Program-made: the position numbers and the translations under genes
Shown here: in pieces, positions 59,322 through 64,000 of the stretch
How positions within the stretch are numbered: position 1 is the stretch's first letter
How the letters are laid out: each line of letters begins with the position of its first letter
Notes under the pieces: model-generated
Database searches by the model: none
The model's input: only the letters and a program-made list of their open reading frames with translations
Told to the model about the DNA's origin: nothing
Source of the DNA: Terrirubrum flagellatum
Lineage (GTDB): Bacteria > Pseudomonadota > Alphaproteobacteria > Rhizobiales > Beijerinckiaceae
Direction of reading: 5' to 3'
Assembly (NCBI RefSeq): GCF_022059845.1
Contig: NZ_CP091851.1
Location: 806,001-870,000, forward strand
DNA length: 64,000 nt

Positions 59322-62300
59322 ATGTCGATCCCCGGCTTCTGCATCCGTCATCCCGTCGCGACGATCCTGATGTCCTTCGCCCTCGTGCTGGGCGGGTTGT
59401 TCGCATGGCGTTTTCTGCCCGTGGCGGCGTTGCCGCATGCGGAATTTCCTGTTGTGAACGTGTCGGCGCAATTGCCCGGCGCCTCGCCTGATACGATGGC
59501 GCAGTCAGTCGCGACGCCGCTGATCAAGCAGTTCGCCACCATCGCGGGCATCGACTCCATCACCACGACCAACTCGCAGGGCAACACGTCGATTGCGATC
59601 CAGTTCGCGCTGGAGCGCAATATTGATGCTGCGGCCGCTGACGTGCAGGCGGCGATCGCGCGCACGCAGAAGCAGTTGCCGATCAACATGACGACGCCGC
59701 CGAGCTATCGGAAGGTGAATCCGGCCGACGCGCCGATCCTGCTGCTGGCGCTGCGCAGCGATGTGACGCCGCTCTCGAAAATCGACGCCTTCGTGCAGCA
59801 AGTGGTGTCGCCGACATTGTCGACCATCGATGGCGTCGCGCAGGTGCAGATTTTCGGCAGCCAGAAATATGCGGTGCGCATCCAGATCGACCCGACGGCG
59901 CTTGCGGCTCGCGGCATCGGCATCGACTCGTTGCAGGCGGCCGTCACCTCCGCAAACGACGCCACGCCGGTTGGAACGTTGCCTTCAGGCGCGCAGCAGC
60001 TCACGCTTGAAGCGACCACGCAGCTCGACAACGCGGCTCAGTTCGCCAACATCATCATCGCCAATCGCGATGGAAAGCCGGTGCGGCTTGGCGATGTCGC
60101 GCATGTGACCAACTCGATCGAGAACACGCAGCTCGCCGGCTGGTACGACAATTCGCGCGCACTGGTTGTCGCCGTCTTCCGGCAACCCGACGCCAACACG
60201 GTCGAGGTGGTCGATCGCGTCAAGGCGATGCTGCCGCAGTTCCAGGATCAGCTTCCGCCGGCGACGACGCTTGGCACCTTCAATGATCGTTCGACCTCGA
60301 TCCGCAAGGCCGTTGAGGATGTGCAGTTCACGCTCGGCCTGACCATTGCGCTGGTCGTCGGCGTGATCTTCATCTTCCTCAGGCGCTTCATGGCGACGCT
60401 GATCCCGACCGTCGCGGTGCCGATCTCGCTGATCGCGACGCTCGGCGTGATGTATCTCATGGGCTTTTCGATCGACAATGTCTCGCTGCTGGGATTGACG
60501 CTCGCCGTCGGTCTCGTGGTCGACGACGCCATCGTCATGCTCGAAAACATTGTACGTCACATGGAGGAGGATGGGCTCAACGCCTTCGACGCCGCGCTCA
60601 AGGGCTCTGGCGAAATCGGCTTCACCATCGTTTCGATTTCGCTGTCGCTGGTCGCCGTGTTCATTCCGGTGCTGCTCATGGGCGGCGTCATTGGCCGCGT
60701 GTTCAACGAATTCGCGGTTGTGGTGACGGTGTCGATTCTGGCGTCAGCCTTCGTGTCGCTGACGCTGACGCCGATGATGGCGGCGCGCCTTTCGAGCGAA
60801 CAGGCGGGCCATAGCGGCAAGGACAAGCTGGCCTTCCTCGAGCGCGGCTTTGACGTGCTTCACAACGGCTATCGCGCCGGCCTCGACGCCAGCCTGAAAT
60901 ATCGCGGCATTGTGTTGCTGATCTTCGCAGCCACGGTCGCCGCGAGCGTATGGCTGTTTCGCGACATTCCGAAGGGTTTCATTCCGCAGGAGGATATCGG
61001 CCAGCTGCAGGTCATCACCGAGGCGCGGCAGGACATCTCCTTCGATGCGATGGCGGCGTTGCAGCAGCGCGTGGCCGCGACATTCAAGGCGTCGCCCTAT
61101 GTCATCCATGTCGCGTCCAGCATCGGCATCGGCGGGCCGATCACGGCGCTCAATGCGGGCCGGCTGTTCGTCGAGCTTGCGCCGCAGGACAAGCGGCCTC
61201 CCCTGCAGACAGTGCTCGCCGATCTGCGCCGGCAACTCGCCGCCATTCCCGGCATCTCGACCTATATGACGCCAGTGCAGAATCTCAATATCGGCGCCCG
61301 CCAGTCGAAGAGCCAATATCAGTTCGTCATGCAAGCGATCGATCAGGCGAAGCTGTTCACCTGGTCGGACAAGATGCTGGCGGCGATGCAGGCTGATCCG
61401 GCGTTCGTCGATGTGACGTCAGATCTTCAAAACAAGGCGCCGCAGGCGACGCTGGTCGTTGACAAGGACAAGGCGCAGTCGATGGGGGTTGGCGCCGACG
61501 TGCTGCGATCGAGCCTCTATTCCGGCTTCGGCGCGCGGCAGGTGTCGACGATCTATACGACAGGCGACAGCTATCAGGTGGTTGTCGAGTTCGATCCTGA
61601 CATCGTCTGGTCGAATTCCCGCCTCGACGAAATCCGCGTTCGCGCCAACTCAGGCACGCTCATCCCCCTTAGCGCCTTCGCGCATATCGAGCGCACTGTC
61701 GGCCCGCTGACGATCAATCAGCTCGGGCAGCTTCCCGCGGTGACGCTCTCGTTCAACCTGCCGGCCGGCCGGTCACTTGGCGACGCCGTCAGCGAGACGG
61801 AAGTTCTCAAGGAGAAGATCGCTCTGCCTGCGGACATCAGCACGACGTTTGCCGGCACGGCGAAGACGTTCCAGCAATCGCTCGCCAATCAGGGCCTTCT
61901 GATCGCCGGCGCGGTGCTGACGATCTATATCGTGCTGGGCGTGCTCTATGAGAGCTTCATTCATCCGCTGACGATCCTGACCGGTCTTCCCGCCGCGGCG
62001 CTCGGCGCGCTGATTACGCTGAAGCTGTTCGGGCTCGATCTCTCCGTGATCGCCGTCATCGGCCTGCTCATGCTGATCGGCATCGTGAAGAAGAACGCGA
62101 TCATGATGATCGACGTGGCGCTGGAGCTGCAACGCGCCGGCGCGACGCCTGATTTCGCCATCCGCGAGGCGTGTCTGCGGCGCTTCCGCCCAATCATGAT
62201 GACGACGCTGGCGGCGATGTTCGGCGCGCTGCCGATCGCGCTTGGCGCCGGCGCCAGCGCGGAATTGCGTCAGCCGCTGGGCCTTGCGGTGGTTGGCGGG

Positions 62301-62444
62301 CTCATCGTGTCGCAGGCGCTCACGCTCTTCATCACGCCGGTGATCTTCCTGACGATGGAAGGCCTGCGGGCCAGGATAAGCCGGCTCCGGCAAGCGAAGC
62401 CGACGCGTCAGGCGGTCGAGGCCATCCCCCAACCCGCGGAATAG
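59322..62444 (+). CDS. RND efflux inner-membrane pump, MdtB/C-like
   Basis: A 1040-residue AcrB-type RND permease with 12 helices and two large periplasmic loops. Proton-relay residues are in VGLVVDDAIVMLENIVRHMEE (two adjacent Asp in helix 4), and the lysine-containing partner in IGIVKKNAIMMIDVALE of helix 10. The N-terminus MSIPGFCIRHPVATILMSFALVLGG and RFRPIMMTTLAAMFGALPIALG are family features. It resembles the MdtB/MdtC multidrug group. An outer-membrane factor is absent. GGGAGG lies before the ATG. Confidence 0.94.
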   Translation: MSIPGFCIRHPVATILMSFALVLGGLFAWRFLPVAALPHAEFPVVNVSAQLPGASPDTMAQSVATPLIKQFATIAGIDSITTTNSQGNTSIAIQFALERNIDAAAADVQAAIARTQKQLPINMTTPPSYRKVNPADAPILLLALRSDVTPLSKIDAFVQQVVSPTLSTIDGVAQVQIFGSQKYAVRIQIDPTALAARGIGIDSLQAAVTSANDATPVGTLPSGAQQLTLEATTQLDNAAQFANIIIANRDGKPVRLGDVAHVTNSIENTQLAGWYDNSRALVVAVFRQPDANTVEVVDRVKAMLPQFQDQLPPATTLGTFNDRSTSIRKAVEDVQFTLGLTIALVVGVIFIFLRRFMATLIPTVAVPISLIATLGVMYLMGFSIDNVSLLGLTLAVGLVVDDAIVMLENIVRHMEEDGLNAFDAALKGSGEIGFTIVSISLSLVAVFIPVLLMGGVIGRVFNEFAVVVTVSILASAFVSLTLTPMMAARLSSEQAGHSGKDKLAFLERGFDVLHNGYRAGLDASLKYRGIVLLIFAATVAASVWLFRDIPKGFIPQEDIGQLQVITEARQDISFDAMAALQQRVAATFKASPYVIHVASSIGIGGPITALNAGRLFVELAPQDKRPPLQTVLADLRRQLAAIPGISTYMTPVQNLNIGARQSKSQYQFVMQAIDQAKLFTWSDKMLAAMQADPAFVDVTSDLQNKAPQATLVVDKDKAQSMGVGADVLRSSLYSGFGARQVSTIYTTGDSYQVVVEFDPDIVWSNSRLDEIRVRANSGTLIPLSAFAHIERTVGPLTINQLGQLPAVTLSFNLPAGRSLGDAVSETEVLKEKIALPADISTTFAGTAKTFQQSLANQGLLIAGAVLTIYIVLGVLYESFIHPLTILTGLPAAALGALITLKLFGLDLSVIAVIGLLMLIGIVKKNAIMMIDVALELQRAGATPDFAIREACLRRFRPIMMTTLAAMFGALPIALGAGASAELRQPLGLAVVGGLIVSQALTLFITPVIFLTMEGLRARISRLRQAKPTRQAVEAIPQPAE

Positions 62445-62447
62445 CGC

Positions 62448-62756
62448 TCAGGCGTATTCCGTCCAGTGGCGCGACGGCTTTGCGGCCGCAGCCTTGATGT
62501 CGTTTGGACTGAGAACGACATATTCGCGTGGCGAGGTCGCGAAATGCGCCTTGATCCAGGGCTTCTTCTTCTGGGGGTGAACAGCCGCGGCGGCGTAGCG
62601 GATCGCGTCCGTGGTCGTGGCGATCAGCTCGTCCGTATCCAGCGTCTTCGAGACGCCCATGGCGTCGGCGAAGTCGATGATATTGGGCCTTTCGTCGTCC
62701 GGCATCCAGATCAACGAAAATGTAGCGCGGCGCGCTTTCGGGTCGCTCGTGGACAT
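62448..62756 (-). CDS. small uncharacterised protein
   Basis: A 102-residue soluble protein, not recognised. It contains RRATFSLIWMPDDERPNIIDFADAMGVS, a helical DTDELIATTTDAIRYAAAAVHP, then KKPWIKAHFATSPREYVVLSPNDIKAAA. There is no signal peptide or clear motif. It ends 3 bases from the convergent RND pump gene and starts 79 bases after the livM stop, on the same strand as livM. Confidence 0.6.
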   Translation of the reverse strand: MSTSDPKARRATFSLIWMPDDERPNIIDFADAMGVSKTLDTDELIATTTDAIRYAAAAVHPQKKKPWIKAHFATSPREYVVLSPNDIKAAAAKPSRHWTEYA

Positions 62757-62835
62757 CTCCGATCTTCCGTCATGTCACCGCCCGGCTGCGCGTCGGGGCG
62801 CGGTCCCGTGCGAGTCAGGAGCGGCGGCGGAGAAT

Positions 62836-63801
62836 CTATAGCGGTTTTCCCAGAAGATGCGAAATCTCGCCGACAATGCCCCTGCGGAACACCAGCACGC
62901 AAGCGACGAAGACGGCGCCCTGGATCACGGTGACCCAAGAGCCGTAGGGCGAAAGATAGTTCTGCATCGCAACGATGACAAAGGCTCCGACGACCGGGCC
63001 GAAGACCGTGCCGAGGCCGCCAACCAGCGTCATCAGCACCACTTCGCCGGACATGCTCCAATGCACGTCGGTCAGCGACGCGTTCTGGGCCATGATCGCC
63101 TTCATGCCGCCTGCGAGGCCGGCAAGGGACGCCGACAGCACGAAGGCCATCAGCTTGTAGCGATCGGTCTTGTAGCCGAGCGAGATCGCCCGCTGCTCAT
63201 TCTCGCGGATCGCCTTGAGGATTTCACCGAAGGGGGAACTGATCGTGCGGTGGATGAGCAGGAAGCCGGCGAGGAACACCAGCACGACCACGATGTAGCA
63301 GGCCGTCTCGTTGGAGAGGTCGATGAAGCCGAACAGCTTGCCTCGCGGCACAGACTGGATGCCGTCCTCGCCATGGGTGAAGGGCGCCTGTACGCAGAAG
63401 AAATAGACCATCTGCGACAGGGCCAGCGTGATCATGGCGAAGTAGATGCCTTGCCGGCGAATGGCGAGGCTGCCGACGATGACGCCGAGCGTCGTCGAAG
63501 CGGCGACAGAGAGCAGAACGGCGATCTCGGGCGTGACGCCCCATACCTTTGCGGTATGAGCGCTGACATAGCCGGCGACGCCAAGAAACATGGCGTGGCC
63601 GAAGGACAACAGCCCGACATAACCAATCAGCAGATTGAAGGCGCATGCGAACAGCGCGAAGCAGATCGCGTTCATCAGAAAGAAAGGGTAGATGACGAGC
63701 GGCGCCAACGCGAAGAAAATGATCATCGCGGCAAGCGCGATGCGCTCGCTGGGCGCGAAACTTGAGGAGACCGTCGACGCCTTCGAGATGTCCGTCATCA
63801 C
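62836..63801 (-). CDS. livM: branched-chain amino acid ABC transporter permease LivM-like
   Basis: A 321-residue inner-membrane permease with about nine helices. The family region is NLLIGYVGLLSFGHAMFLGVAGYVSA near residue 55 and the EAA-like loop IRENEQRAISLGYKTDRYKLMAFVLSASLAGLAGG. It transports branched-chain amino acids or related compounds with LivH and ATPases. Its start (GTG at 63801 or ATG at 63798) overlaps the livH stop, so both are one operon. Confidence 0.92.
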   Translation of the reverse strand: MMTDISKASTVSSSFAPSERIALAAMIIFFALAPLVIYPFFLMNAICFALFACAFNLLIGYVGLLSFGHAMFLGVAGYVSAHTAKVWGVTPEIAVLLSVAASTTLGVIVGSLAIRRQGIYFAMITLALSQMVYFFCVQAPFTHGEDGIQSVPRGKLFGFIDLSNETACYIVVVLVFLAGFLLIHRTISSPFGEILKAIRENEQRAISLGYKTDRYKLMAFVLSASLAGLAGGMKAIMAQNASLTDVHWSMSGEVVLMTLVGGLGTVFGPVVGAFVIVAMQNYLSPYGSWVTVIQGAVFVACVLVFRRGIVGEISHLLGKPL

Positions 63802-64000
63802 GCGCTCCGCCCGAAGAGACCGGCCGGCTTCACCAGCAACACGACTGTCATGACGACGAAAATCACGGTGCTCGATGCTTCGGGATAGAACACCTTCGTC
63901 AACCCTTCCACCAGACCGAGCAGAAAGCCCGTCAGGATCGACCCCATGATCGATCCCATGCCGCCAATCACCACGACTGCGAACACGATGATGATGAGGT
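63798..64000 (-). CDS. livH: branched-chain amino acid ABC transporter permease LivH-like, 5' end off the window
   Basis: The window holds only the C-terminal part: the region FAVVVIGGMGSIMGSILTGFLLGLVEGLTKVF and a final membrane helix ending LLVKPAGLFGRSA, which is diagnostic of LivH. The reading frame stays open to the last base of the window and its start lies beyond. It overlaps livM by four bases. Confidence 0.85.
   Translation of the reverse strand, partial: LIIIVFAVVVIGGMGSIMGSILTGFLLGLVEGLTKVFYPEASSTVIFVVMTVVLLVKPAGLFGRSA

Overview
The window is a GC-rich stretch of alphaproteobacterial chromosome, most likely from the order Hyphomicrobiales (Rhizobiales). This rests on the families seen: Usg, DUF3126, DUF2336, DUF4112, a BcsS-like protein, LapG-type C93 peptidases, PAS_5-like and two-domain PilZ proteins, and ECF42. 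Two perfect TTAA-N7-TTAA (CtrA-type) sites and a phased array of GANTC (CcrM-type) sites fit the same group. Genus cannot be told by eye. No rRNA, tRNA, CRISPR array, phage or insertion sequence was recognised.

Layout. 0.2-3.0 kb: usg, an ExoD-like protein, a methyltransferase and a secreted HSL-type hydrolase. 3.1-10.6 kb: an Anbu proteasome-homologue locus (anbu, transglutaminase-like, alpha-E, circularly permuted ATP-grasp) split by an ECF42 sigma/DGPF pair and a LysR/flavin-binding-fold pair. 10.7-18 kb: BcsS-like protein, a ParDE module, a zinc-finger/FAD-monooxygenase/aminotransferase operon, and a CNNM-type protein with two alpha/beta hydrolases. 18-23.5 kb: cysE and DUF3126 separated by an HxlR/DoxX/small-lipoprotein cassette, an AapJ-like binding protein and two membrane proteins. 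23.5-26.8 kb: GANTC array, CBS protein, an MFS transporter behind a candidate SoxR box, and a rhomboid protease. 27-30.2 kb: PAS, PilZ and two tandem LapG-like peptidases. 30-41 kb: mostly housekeeping (hisI, folE, Fe-S scaffold, yidD, thrS, tenA) plus patatin, TetR/isochorismatase-fold pair, DUF4112 and acid phosphatase. 41-49 kb: flavoproteins, CoA-lyase/MaoC pair, then a lytic transglycosylase/DUF2336 pair convergent with an REC-REC-Hpt operon. 49-56.5 kb: nadK, two metallo-beta-lactamase-fold paralogues, a MarR-like regulator and a fused HyuA-HyuB protein. 56.7-62.4 kb: an MFS/adaptor/RND efflux operon. 62.4-64 kb: a small unknown protein and LivM/LivH permeases, livH running off the edge.

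Three copies of a structured intergenic repeat occur at 21.0, 31.3 and 47.3 kb. The best leads for new biology are the split Anbu locus, the 21-bp-phased GANTC array, the SoxR-box MFS gene, the repeat family with compensatory stem changes, the orphan minus-strand terminator near 26.9 kb, the tandem C93 peptidases beside PilZ, and the kinase-less phosphorelay module.
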